Source: Sanderia malayensis (Eukaryota > Cnidaria > Scyphozoa > Semaeostomeae > Pelagiidae). Taken from it: DNA of 64,000 nucleotides. Shown piece by piece: positions 49,766 through 63,139 of this stretch. A program made the position numbers and the translations under genes. The stretch covers positions 124,001-188,000 of the forward strand of contig RQOL01000822.1 in assembly GCA_013076295.1 (NCBI GenBank), written 5' to 3'. The first letter of the stretch is position 1. Each line of letters opens with the position of its first letter. The notes under the pieces were generated by a model. The model ran no database searches. It saw only the letters and a program-made list of their open reading frames with translations, and was not told where the DNA came from.

Positions 49766-52700
49766 CTTCTATGACCTCTCACTTTTAAAGACTTCACACT
49801 TTTTCCTGACTTCCCACTTTTCTTGACTTCCCACTTTTGATGACTTCCACTTTTGATGACTTCCACTTTTTCTTGACTTCCCATTTTAGATGATTTCCCA
49901 CTTTTCCGTGACTTCCCACTTTTGATGACTTCCCATATTTGACAACTTCCTACTTTTTCTTGACTTCCCATTTTTTCTTCACTTCCCACTGTGGATGACT
50001 TCCCATTTTTGATGACTTCCCAATTTTTCTTGACTTCCCACTTCCGGTGACCTCTGACTTTTGATAACGTCCCACTTTTGATTACTTCCCACTTTCGATG
50101 ACTTCCCGTATTTTCTTGACTTCCCACTTTTGATGACCTCTCACTTTTAAAGACTTCCCACTTTTTCCTGACTTCCCACTTTTCTTGACTTCCAACTTTT
50201 GATGAGTTCCCGCTTTTTCTTGACTTCGCCTTTTTGATGACTTCCCACTTTTGATGACTTCCACTTTTTCTTGACTTCCCATTTTAGATGATTTCCCGCT
50301 TTTGATGACTTCCACTTTTTCTTGACTACCAATGTTTGTTGACTTCCCACTTTTGATGACATCCCAGTTTTCACGACCTCCAACATTTCCGTGACTTCCC
50401 ACTTTTGATGACTTCCCATATTTGAGGACTTCCTACTTTTTCTTGACTTCCCATTTTTTCTTCACTTCCCACTTTTGATGACTTCCCATTTTTGATGACT
50501 TCCCACTTTTTCTTGACTTCCCACTTTTTGTAACTTCCCACTTTTTCTTGACATCCCACTCTTGATGACTTCCACTTTTTTTTGACTTCCCACATTTTCT
50601 TGACTTCCCACTATTTCTTGACTTCTCACTTTTTCTTGATTTCCCACTTTTGATGACTTCCCGCTTTTGATGACTTCCAACTTTTCTTGACTTCCCATTT
50701 CAGATGATTTCCCACTTTTGAAGACTTCCCATTTTTGATGACTTCCCACTCTTTCTTGACTTCCCACATTTGATGACTTTCCACATTTGATGACTTCCCA
50801 CTTTTGATGACTTCCCACTTTTTCTTGACTTCCCATTTTAGATGATTTCCCACTTTTGAAGACTTCCCACTTTTGATGACTTCCCATATATGAGGACTTC
50901 CTACTTTTTCTTGACTGCCCATTTTTTCTTCACTTCCCACTTTTGACGACTTCTCATTTTTGATGATTTCCCACTTTTTCTTGACTTCCCACTTTCGGTG
51001 ACTTCTGACTTTTGATAACTTCCCACTTTTGATAACTTCCCACTTTCGATGACTTCCGGTATTTTATTGACTTCCCCCTTCTATGACCTCTCACTTTTAA
51101 AGACTTCACACTTTTTCCTGACTTCCCACTTTTCTTGACTTCCCACTTTTGATGAGTTCCCAATTTTTCTTGACTTCGCCTTTTTGATGAATTCCCACTT
51201 TTGATGACTTCCACTTTTTCTTGACTTCCCACTTTTTCTTGACTTCCCACTTCTGATGACTTTCCACTTTTGATGACTTCCCACTTTTGATGACTTCCCA
51301 CTATTAATGACTTCCCACATTTTCTTGACTTCCCACTTTTTCTTGACTTCTCACTTTTTCTTGACTTCCCACCTTTGATGACTTCATGCTTTTGATGACT
51401 TCTAACTTTTTCTTGACTTCCCATTTCAGATGATTTCCCACTTTCGAAGGCATCCCACTTTTGATGACCTCCCACTTTTTCCTGACTTCCAACTTTTGAT
51501 GACTTTCCACTTTTGATGACTTCCCACTTTTGATGACTTCCAACTTTTTCTTGACTTCCCATTTTAGATGATTTCCCGCTTTTGATGACTTCCCACTTTT
51601 TCTTGACTACCAATTTGTGTTGACTTCCCACTTTTGATGACATCCCATTTTTGATGATTTCCCACTTTTTCTTGACTTCCCACTTTCGGTGACTTCTGAC
51701 TTTTGATAACTTCCCATTTTTGATGACTTCCCACTTTCGATGACATCCCACTTTTGATGACTTCCCACTTTTTTTACTTCCCACTTTTTCTCGACTTCCC
51801 ACTCTTGATGACTTTGCACTTTGTTTCTACTTCCCACATTTTCTTGACTTCCCGCTTTTGATGACTTCCAACTTTTTCTTGACTTCCCATTTCAGATGAT
51901 TTCCCACTTTTGAAGACTTCCCATTTTTGATGACTTCCCACTTTTTCTTGACTTCCCACTTTTAATGACTTTCCACTTTTGATGACTTCCCACTTTTGAT
52001 GACTTCCACTTTTGACAACTTCCTACTTTTTCTTGACTTCCCATTTTTTCTTCACTTCCCACTGTGGATGACTTCCCATTTTTGATGATTTCCCACTTTT
52101 TCTTGACTTCCCACTTCCGGTGACCTCTGACTTTTGATAACGTCCTACTTTTGATTACTTCCCACTTTCGATGACTTCCCGTATTTTCTTGACTTCCAAC
52201 TTTTGATGACCTCTCACTTTTAAAGACTTCCCGCTTTTTCCTGACTTCCCACTTTTCTTGACTTTCAACTTTTGATGAGTTCCCACTTTTTCTTGACTTC
52301 GCCTTTTTGATGACTTCCCACTTTTGATGACTTCCACTTTTTCTTGACTTCCCATTTTAGATGATTTCCCGCTTTTGATGACTTCCCACTTTTTCTTGAC
52401 TACCAATGTTTGTTGACTTCCCACTTTTGATGACATCCCAGTTTTCACGACCTCCAACATTTCCGTGACTTCCCACTTTTGATGACTTCGCATATTTGAG
52501 GACTTCCTACTTTTTCTTGACTTCCCATTTTTTCTTCACTTCCCACTTTTGATGACTTCCCATTTTTGATGATTTCCCACCTTTTCTTGACTTCCCATTT
52601 TCGGTGACTTCTGACTTTTGATAACTTCCCACTTTTGATGACTTCCCACTTTCGATGACTTCCCGTATTTTCTTGACTTCCCACTTTTGATGACCTCTCA

Positions 52701-55017
52701 CTTTTAAAGACTTCCCACTTTTTCTTGACTTCCCACTTTTCTTGACTTCCCACTTTTGATGAGTTCCCACTTTTTCTTGACTTCGCCTTTTTGATGACTT
52801 CCCACTTTTGATGACTTCCCACTTTTGACGACATCCCACTTTTGATGACTTCCCACTTTTTTTACTTCCCCTCTTTTTCTTGACTTCCCACTTTTGATGA
52901 CTTCCCATATTTGAGGACTTCCTACTTTTTCTTGACTTCCCATTTTTTCTTCACTTCCCACTGTGGATGACTTCCCATTTTTGATGATTTCCCACTTTTT
53001 CTTGACTTCCCACTTCCGGTGACCTCTGACTTTTGATAACGTCCACTTTTGATTACTTCCCACTTTCGATGACTTCCCGTATTTTCTTGACTTCCCACTT
53101 TTGATGACCTCTCACTTTTAAAGACTTCCCACTTTTTCCTGACTTCCCACTTTTCTTGACTTCCAACTTTTGATGAGTTCCCACTTTTTCTTGACTTCGC
53201 CTTTTTGATGACTTCCCACTTTTGATGACTTCCACTTTTTCTTGACTTCCCATTTTAGATGATTTCCCGCTTTTGATGACTTCCCACTTTTTCTTGACTA
53301 CCAATGTTTGTTGACTTCCCACTTTTGATGACATCCCAGTTTTCACGACCTCCAACATTTCCGTGACTTCCCACTTTTGATGACTTCCCATATTTGAGGA
53401 CTTCCTACTTTTTCTTGACTTCCCATTTTCTCTTCACTTCCCACTTTTGATGACTTCCCATTTTTGATGATTTCCCACTTTTTCTTGACTTCCCACTTTC
53501 GGTGACTTCTGACTTTTGATAACTTCCCACTTTTGATGACTTCCCACTTTCGATGACTTCCCGTATTTTCTTGACTTCCCACTTTTGATGACCTCTCACT
53601 TTTAAAGACTTCCCACTTTTTCTTGACTTCCCACTTTTCTTGACTTCCCACTTTTGATGAGTTCCCACTTTTTCTTGACTTCGCCTTTTTGATGACTTCC
53701 CACTTTTGATGACTTCCCACTTTTGATGACTTCCAACTTTTGACGACATCCCACTTTTGATGACTTCCCACTTTTTTTTCCTTTTCTCTTTTTCTTGACT
53801 TCCCACTTTTGATGACTTCCCATATTTGAGGACTTCCTACTTTTTCTTGACTTCCCATTTTTTCTTCACTTCCCACTGTGGATGACTTCCCATTTTTGAT
53901 GATTTCCCACTTTTTCTTGACTTCCCACTTCCGGTGACCTCTGACTTTTGATAACGTCCCACTTTTGATTACTTCCCACTTTTGATGACTTCCCGTATTT
54001 TCTTGACTTCCCACTTTTGATGACCTCTCACTTTTAAAGACTTCCCACTTTTTCCTGACTTCCGACTTTTCTTGACTTCCAACTTTTGATGAGTTCCCAT
54101 TTTTCTTGACTTCGCCTTTTTGATGACTTCCCACTTTTGATGACTTCCACTTTTTCTTGACTTCCCATTTTAGATGATTTCCCGCTTTTGATGACTTCCC
54201 ACTTTTTCTTGACTACCAATGTTTGTTGACTTCCCACTTTTGATGACATCCCAGTTTTCACGACCTCCAACATTTCCGTGACTTCCCACTTTTGATGACT
54301 TCCCATATTTGAGGACTTCCCACTTTTTCTTGACTTCCCACTTTTTGTAACTTCCCACTTTTTCTTGACATCCCACTCTTGATGACTTCCCACTTTTTTT
54401 TTACTTCCCACTTTTTCTTGACTTCCCACTTTTGATGACTTCCCATTTTTTCTTGAATTCCCACTTTTGATGACCTCCCACTTTTAATGAATTCCCACTT
54501 TTTTTGACTTCCCACACTTTCTTGACTTCCCACTATTTCTTGACTTCTCACTTTTTCTTGACTTCCCACTTTTGATGACTTCCCGCTTTTGATGACTTCC
54601 AACTTTTTCTTGACTTCCCATTTCAGATGATTTCCCACTTTTGAAGACTTCCCATTTTTGATGACTTCCCACTCTTTCTTGACTTCCCACATTTGATGAC
54701 TTTCCACATTTGATGACTTCCCACTTTTGATGACTTCCCACTTTTTCTTGACTTCCCATTTTAGATGATTTCCCACTTTTGAAGACTTCCCACTTTTGAA
54801 GACTTCCCACTTTTGATGACTTCCCATATATGAGGACTTCCTACTTTTTCTTGACTGCCCATTTTTTCTTCACTTCCCACTTTTGACGACTTCTCATTTT
54901 TGATGATTTCCCACTTTTTCTTGACTTCCCACTTTCGGTGACATCTGACTTTTGATAACTTCCCACTTTTGATAACTTCCCACTTTCGATGACCTCAAGT
55001 ATTTTATTGACTTCCCC
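49766..55017. repeat. 5.25-kb higher-order unit, copy 3
   Basis: Marker pair at 49766 and 51078 (1,312 bp). From 49.64 to about 52.5 kb it follows copy 1 (41.4-44.25 kb) at an offset of 8,242-8,245 bp. Its extra length relative to copies 1 and 2 lies in the 53.1-54.1 kb part, which contains an additional round of the ttgaggacttcctac to gacgacatccc series. Confidence 0.85.
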
Positions 55018-58000
55018 CTTCTATGACCTCTCACTTTTAAAGACTTCACACTTTTTCCTGACTTCCCACTTTTCTTGACTTCCCACTTTTGATGACTTCC
55101 ACTTTTGATGACTTCCACTTTTTCTTGACTTCCCATTTTAGATGATTTCCCACTTTTCCGTGACTTCCCACTTTTGATGACTTCCCATATTTGACAACTT
55201 CCTACTTTTTCTTGACTTCCCATTTTTTCTTCACTTCCCACTGTGGATGACTTCCCATTTTTGATGACTTCCCACTTTTTCTTGACTTCCCACTTCCGGT
55301 GACCTCTGACTTTTGATAACGTCCCACTTTTGATTACTTCCCACTTTCGATGACTTCCCGTATTTTCTTGACTTCCCACTTTTGATGACCTCTCACTTTT
55401 AAAGACTTCCCACTTTTTCCTGACTTCCCACTTTTCTTGACTTCCAACTTTTGATGAGTTCCCGCTTTTTCTTGACTTCGCCTTTTTGATGACTTCCCAC
55501 TTTTGATGACTTCCACTTTTTCTTGACTTCCCATTTTAGATGATTTCCCGCTTTTGATGACTTCCCACTTTTTCTTGACTACCAATGTTTGTTGACTTCC
55601 CACTTTTGATGACATCCCAGTTTTCACGACCTCCAACATTTCCGTGACTTCCCACTTTTGATGACTTCCCATATTTGAGGACTTCCTACTTTTTCTTGAC
55701 TTCCCATTTTTTCTTCACTTCCCACTTTTGATGACTTCCCATTTTTGATGACTTCCCACTTTTTCTTGACTTCCCACTTTTTGTAACTTCCCACTTTTTC
55801 TTGACATCCCACTCTTGATGACTTCCCACTTTTTTTTGACTTCCCACATTTTCTTGACTTCCCACTATTTCTTGACTTCTCACTTTTTCTTGATTTCCCA
55901 CTTTTGATGACTTCCCGCTTTTGATGACTTCCAACTTTTTCTTGACTTCCCATTTCAGATGATTTCCCACTTTTGAAGACTTCCCATTTTTGATGACTTC
56001 CCACTCTTTCTTGACTTCCCACATTTGATGACTTTCCACATTTGATGACTTCCCACTTTTGATGACTTCCCACTTTTTCTTGACTTCCCATTTTAGATGA
56101 TTTCCCACTTTTGAAGACTTCCCACTTTTGATGACTTCCCATATATGAGGACTTCCTACTTTTTCTTGACTGCCCATTTTTTCTTCACTTCCCACTTTTG
56201 ACGACTTCTCATTTTTGATGATTTCCCACTTTTTCTTGACTTCCCACTTTCGGTGACTTCTGACTTTTGATAACTTCCCACTTTTGATAACTTCCCACTT
56301 TCGATGACTTCCGGTATTTTATTGACTTCCCCCTTCTATGACCTCTCACTTTTAAAGACTTCACACTTTTTCCTGACTTCCCACTTTTCTTGACTTCCCA
56401 CTTTTGATGAGTTCCCAATTTTTCTTGACTTCGCCTTTTTGATGAATTCCCACTTTTGATGACTTCCACTTTTTCTTGACTTCCCACTTTTTCTTGACTT
56501 CCCACTTCTGATGACTTTCCACTTTTGATGACTTCCCACTTTTGATGACTTCCCACTATTAATGACTTCCCACATTTTCTTGACTTCCCACTTTTTCTTG
56601 ACTTCTCACTTTTTCTTGACTTCCCACCTTTGATGACTTCATGCTTTTGATGACTTCTAACTTTTTCTTGACTTCCCATTTCAGATGATTTCCCACTTTC
56701 GAAGGCATCCCATTTTTGATGACCTCCCACTTTTTCCTGACTTCCAACTTTTGATGACTTTCCACTTTTGATGACTTCCCACTTTTGATGACTTCCAACT
56801 TTTTCTTGACTTCCCATTTTAGATGATTTCCCGCTTTTGATGACTTCCCACTTTTTCTTGACTACCAATTTGTGTTGACTTCCCACTTTTGATGACATCC
56901 CATTTTTGATGATTTCCCACTTTTTCTTGACTTCCCACTTTCGGTGACTTCTGACTTTTGATAACTTCCCATTTTTGATGACTTCCCACTTTCGATGACA
57001 TCCCACTTTTGATGACTTCCCACTTTTTTTACTTCCCACTTTTTCTCGACTTCCCACTCTTGATGACTTTGCACTTTGTTTCTACTTCCCACATTTTCTT
57101 GACTTCCCGCTTTTGATGACTTCCAACTTTTTCTTGACTTCCCATTTCAGATGATTTCCCACTTTTGAAGACTTCCCATTTTTGATGACTTCCCACTTTT
57201 TCTTGACTTCCCACTTTTAATGACTTTCCACTTTTGATGACTTCCCACTTTTGATGACTTCCACTTTAGACAACTTCCTACTTTTTCTTGACTTCCCATT
57301 TTTTCTTCACTTCCCACTGTGGATGACTTCCCATTTTTGATGATTTCCCACTTTTTCTTGACTTCCCACTTCCGGTGACCTCTGTCTTTTGATAACGTCC
57401 TACTTTTGATTACTTCCCACTTTCGATGAATTCCCGTATTTTCTTGACTTCCAACTTTTGATGACCTCTCACTTTTAAAGACTTCCCGCTTTTTCCTGAC
57501 TTCCCACTTTTCTTGACTTTCAACTTTTGATGAGTTCCCACTTTTTCTTGACTTCGCCTTTTTGATGACTTCCCACTTTTGATGACTTCCACTTTTTCTT
57601 GACTTCCCATTTTAGATGATTTCCCGCTTTTGATGACTTCCCACTTTTTCTTGACTACCAATGTTTGTTGACTTCCCACTTTTGATGACATCCCAGTTTT
57701 CACGACCTCCAACATTTCCGTGACTTCCCACTTTTGATGACTTCGCATATTTGAGGACTTCCTACTTTTTCTTGACTTCCCATTTTTTCTTCACTTCCCA
57801 CTTTTGATGACTTCCCATTTTTGATGATTTCCCACCTTTTCTTGACTTCCCATTTTCGGTGACTTCTGACTTTTGATAACTTCCCACTTTTGATGACTTC
57901 CCACTTTCGATGACTTCCCGTATTTTCTTGACTTCCCACTTTTGATGACCTCTCACTTTTAAAGACTTCCCACTTTTTCTTGACTTCCCACTTTTCTTGA

Positions 58001-60274
58001 CTTCCCACTTTTGATGAGTTCCCACTTTTTCTTGACTTCGCCTTTTTGATGACTTCCCACTTTTGATGACTTCCCACTTTTGATGACTTCCCACTTTTGA
58101 CGACATCCCACTTTTGATGACTTCCCACTTTTTTTCACTTCCCCTCTTTTTCTTGACTTCCCACTTTTGATGACTTCCCATATTTGAGGACTTCCTACTT
58201 TTTCTTGACTTCCCATTTTTTCTTCACTTCCCACTGTGGATGACTTCCCATTTTTGATGATTTCCCACTTTTTCTTGACTTCCCACTTCCGGTGACCTCT
58301 GACTTTTGATAACGTCCCACTTTTGATTACTTCCCACTTTCGATGACTTCCCGTATTTTCTTGACTTCCCACTTTTGATGACCTCTCACTTTTAAAGACT
58401 TCCCACTTTTTCCTGACTTCCCACTTTTCTTGACTTCCAACTTTTGATGAGTTCCCACTTTTTCTTGACTTCGCCTTTTTGATGACTTCCCACTTTTGAT
58501 GACTTCCACTTTTCTTGACTTCCCATTTTAGATGATTTCCCGCTTTTGATGACTTCCCACTTTTTCTTGACTACCAATGTTTGTTGACTTCCCACTTTTG
58601 ATGACATCCCAGTTTTCACGACCTCCAACATTTCCGTGACTTCCCACTTTTGATGACTTCCCATATTTGAGGACTTCCTACTTTTTCTTGACTTCCCATT
58701 TTCTCTTCACTTCCCACTTTTGATGACTTCCCATTTTTGATGATTTCCCACTTTTTCTTGACTTCCCACTTTCGGTGACTTCTGACTTTTGATAACTTCC
58801 CACTTTTGATGACTTCCCACTTTCGATGACTTCCCGTATTTTCTTGACTTCCCACTTTTGATGACCTCTCACTTTTAAAGACTTCCCACTTTTTCTTGAC
58901 TTCCCACTTTTCTTGACTTCCCACTTTTGATGAGTTCCCACTTTTTCTTGACTTCGCCTTTTTGATGACTTCCCACTTTTGATGACTTCCCACTTTTGAT
59001 GACTTCCAACTTTTGACGACATCCCACTTTTGATGACTTCCCACTTTTTTTTCCTTTTCTCTTTTTCTTGACTTCCCACTTTTGATGACTTCCCATATTT
59101 GAGGACTTCCTACTTTTTCTTGACTTCCCATTTTTTCTTCACTTCCCACTGTGGATGACTTCCCATTTTTGATGATTTCCCACTTTTTCTTGACTTCCCA
59201 CTTCCGGTGACCTCTGACTTTTGATAACGTCCCACTTTTGATTACTTCCCACTTTTGATGACTTCCCGTATTTTCTTGACTTCCCACTTTTGATGACCTC
59301 TCACTTTTAAAGACTTCCCACTTTTTCCTGACTTCCGACTTTTCTTGACTTCCAACTTTTGATGAGTTCCCACTTTTTCTTGACTTCGCCTTTTTGATGA
59401 CTTCCCACTTTTGATGACTTCCACTTTTTCTTGACTTCCCATTTTAGATGATTTCCCGCTTTTGATGACTTCCCACTTTTTCTTCACTACCAATGTTTGT
59501 TGACTTCCCACTTTTGATGACATCCCAGTTTTCACGACCTCCAACATTTCCGTGACTTCCCACTTTTGATGACTTCCCATATTTGAGGACTTCCCACTTT
59601 TTCTTGACTTCCCACTTTTTGTAACTTCCCACTTTTTCTTGACATCCCACTCTTGATGACTTCCCACTTTTTTTTTACTTCCCACTTTTTCTTGACTTCC
59701 CACTTTTGATGACTTCCCATTTTTTCTTGAATTCCCACTTTTGATGACCTCCCACTTTTAATGAATTCCCACTTTTTTTGACTTCCCACACTTTCTTGAC
59801 TTCCCACTTTTTCTTGACTTCTCACTTTTTCTTGACTTACCACTTTTGATGACTTCCCGCTTTTGATGACTTCCAACTTTTTCTTGACTTCCCATTTCAG
59901 ATGATTTCCCACTTTTGAAGACTTCCCATTTTTGATGACTTCCCACTCTTTCTTGACTTCCCACATTTGATGACTTTCCACATTTGATGACTTCCCACTT
60001 TTGATGACTTCCCACTTTTTCTTGACTTCCCATTTTAGATGATTTCCCACTTTTGAAGACTTCCCACTTTTGATGACTTCCCATATATGAGGACTTCCTA
60101 CTTTTTCTTGACTGCCCATTTTTTCTTCACTTCCCACTGTTGACGACTTCTCATTTTTGATGATTTCCCACTTTTTCTTGACTTCCCACTTTCGGTGACT
60201 TGTGACTTTTGATAACTTCCCACTTTTGATAACTTCCCACTTTCGATGACTTCCCGTATTTTATTGACTTCCCC
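55018..60274. repeat. 5.26-kb higher-order unit, copy 4
   Basis: Marker pair at 55018 and 56333 (1,315 bp). The left part matches copy 2 (offset 9,156). The right part from 58.68 kb matches 53.4-54.8 kb (offset 5,273-5,274), including the odd cttttttttccttttctct tract. The unit is thus a recombinant of copy 2 and copy 3 types. The next cttctatgac is at 60275 without the gacctcaag marker. Confidence 0.82.
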
Positions 60275-60994
60275 CTTCTATGACCTCTCACTTTTAAAGA
60301 CTTCACACTTTTTCCTGACTTCCCACTTTTTCTTGACTTCCCATTCTTGATGACTTCGCACTTTGTTTTTACTTCCCACATTTTCTTGACTTCCCACTTT
60401 TGATGACTTCCAACTTTTTCTTGACTTCCCATTTCAGATGATTTCCCACTTTTGAAGACTTCCCATTTTTGATGACTTCCCACTTTTTCTTGACTTCCCA
60501 CTTTTAATGACTTTCCACTTTTGATGACTTCGCACTTTTGATGGCTTCCACTTTTGATGACTTCCACTTTTTCTTGACTTCCCATTTTAGATGATTTCCC
60601 ACTTTTCCGTGACTTCCCACTTTTGATGACTTCCCATATTTGACAACTTCCTACTTTTTCTTGACTTCCCATTTTTTCTTCACTTCCCACTGTGGATGAC
60701 TTCCCATTTTTGATGATTTCCTACTTTTTCTTGACTTCCCACTTCCGGTGACCTCTGACTTTTGATAACGTCCCACTTTTGATTACTTCCCACCTTCGAT
60801 GACTTCCCGTATTTTCTTGACTTCCAACTTTTGATGACCTCTCACTTTTAAAGACTTCCCACTTTTTCCTGACTTCCCACTTTTCTTGACTTCCAACTTT
60901 TGATGAGTTCCCACTTTTTCTTGACTTCGCCTTTTTGATGACTTCCCACTTTTGATGACTTCCACTTTTTCTTCACTTCCCATTTTAGATGATT
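58850..60994. repeat. 2,145-bp tandem duplication, copy 1
   Basis: Identical in order and almost identical in sequence to 60,995-63,139. Landmark cttctatgac is at 60275 and 62420. The private variants gacttgtgacttttgataac, gatggcttcc and cttaccacttttgatg are in both copies. It overlaps the right end of the 5.26-kb unit. Confidence 0.93.
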
Positions 60995-63139
60995 TCCCAC
61001 TTTTGATGACCTCTCACTTTTAAAGACTTCCCACTTTTTCTTGACTTCCCACTTTTCTTGACTTCCCACTTTTGATGAGTTCCCACTTTTTCTTGACTTC
61101 GCCTTTTTGATGACTTCCCACTTTTGATGACTTCCCACTTTTGCTGACTTCCAACTTTTGACGACATCCCACTTTTGATGACTTCCCACTTTTTTTTCCT
61201 TTTCTCTTTTTCTTGACTTCCCACTTTTGATGACTTCCCATATTTGAGGACTTCCTACTTTTTCTTGACTTCCCATTTTTTCTTCACTTCCCACTGTGGA
61301 TGACTTCCCATTTTTGATGATTTCCCACTTTTTCTTGACTTCCCACTTCCGGTGACCTCTGACTTTTGATAACGTCCCACTTTTGATTACTTCCCACTTT
61401 TGATGACTTCCCGTATTTTCTTGACTTCCCACTTTTGATGACCTCTCACTTTTAAAGACTTCCCACTTTTTCCTGACTTCCGACTTTTCTTGACTTCCAA
61501 CTTTTGATGAGTTCCCACTTTTTCTTGACTTCGCCTTTTTGATGACTTCCCACTTTTGATGACTTCCACTTTTTCTTGACTTCCCATTTTAGATGATTTC
61601 CCGCTTTTGATGACTTCCCACTTTTTCTTCACTACCAATGTTTGTTGACTTCCCACTTTTGATGACATCCCAGTTTTCACGACCTCCAACATTTCCGTGA
61701 CTTCCCACTTTTGATGACTTCCCATATTTGAGGACTTCCCACTTTTTCTTGACTTCCCACTTTTTGTAACTTCCCACTTTTTCTTGACATCCCACTCTTG
61801 ATGACTTCCCACTTTTTTTTTACTTCCCACTTTTTCTTGACTTCCCACTTTTGATGACTTCCCATTTTTTCTTGAATTCCCACTTTTGATGACCTCCCAC
61901 TTTTAATGAATTCCCACTTTTTTTGACTTCCCACACTTTCTTGACTTCCCACTTTTTCTTGACTTCTCACTTTTTCTTGACTTACCACTTTTGATGACTT
62001 CCCGCTTTTGATGACTTCCAACTTTTTCTTGACTTCCCATTTCAGATGATTTCCCACTTTTGAAGACTTCCCATTTTTGATGACTTCCCACTCTTTCTTG
62101 ACTTCCCACATTTGATGACTTTCCACATTTGATGACTTCCCACTTTTGATGACTTCCCACTTTTTCTTGACTTCCCATTTTAGATGATTTCCCACTTTTG
62201 AAGACTTCCCACTTTTGATGACTTCCCATATATGAGGACTTCCTACTTTTTCTTGACTGCCCATTTTTTCTTCACTTCCCACTGTTGACGACTTCTCATT
62301 TTTGATGATTTCCCACTTTTTCTTGACTTCCCACTTTCGGTGACTTGTGACTTTTGATAACTTCCCACTTTTGATAACTTCCCACTTTCGATGACTTCCC
62401 GTATTTTATTGACTTCCCCCTTCTATGACCTCTCACTTTTAAAGACTTCACACTTTTTCCTGACTTCCCACTTTTTCTTGACTTCCCATTCTTGATGACT
62501 TCGCACTTTGTTTTTACTTCCCACATTTTCTTGACTTCCCACTTTTGATGACTTCCAACTTTTTCTTGACTTCCCATTTCAGATGATTTCCCACTTTTGA
62601 AGACTTCCCATTTTTGATGACTTCCCACTTTTTCTTGACTTCCCACTTTTAATGACTTTCCACTTTTGATGACTTCGCACTTTTGATGGCTTCCACTTTT
62701 GATGACTTCCACTTTTTCTTGACTTCCCATTTTAGATGATTTCCCACTTTTCCGTGACTTCCCACTTTTGATGACTTCCCATATTTGACAACTTCCTACT
62801 TTTTCTTGACTTCCCATTTTTTCTTCACTTCCCACTGTGGATGACTTCCCATTTTTGATGATTTCCTACTTTTTCTTGACTTCCCACTTCCGGTGACCTC
62901 TGACTTTTGATAACGTCCCACTTTTGATTACTTCCCACCTTCGATGACTTCCCGTATTTTCTTGACTTCCAACTTTTGATGACCTCTCACTTTTAAAGAC
63001 TTCCCACTTTTTCCTGACTTCCCACTTTTCTTGACTTCCAACTTTTGATGAGTTCCCACTTTTTCTTGACTTCGCCTTTTTGATGACTTCCCACTTTTGA
63101 TGACTTCCACTTTTTCTTCACTTCCCATTTTAGATGATT
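60995..63139. repeat. 2,145-bp tandem duplication, copy 2
   Basis: Second copy, period exactly 2,145 bp. The left junction lies within the shared ttcccacttttgatgac around 60,990-61,006. One difference I can see is cttttgctgacttcc (61140) against cttttgatgacttcc (58995). Such similarity means a very recent duplication, or an assembly duplication. Confidence 0.93.
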
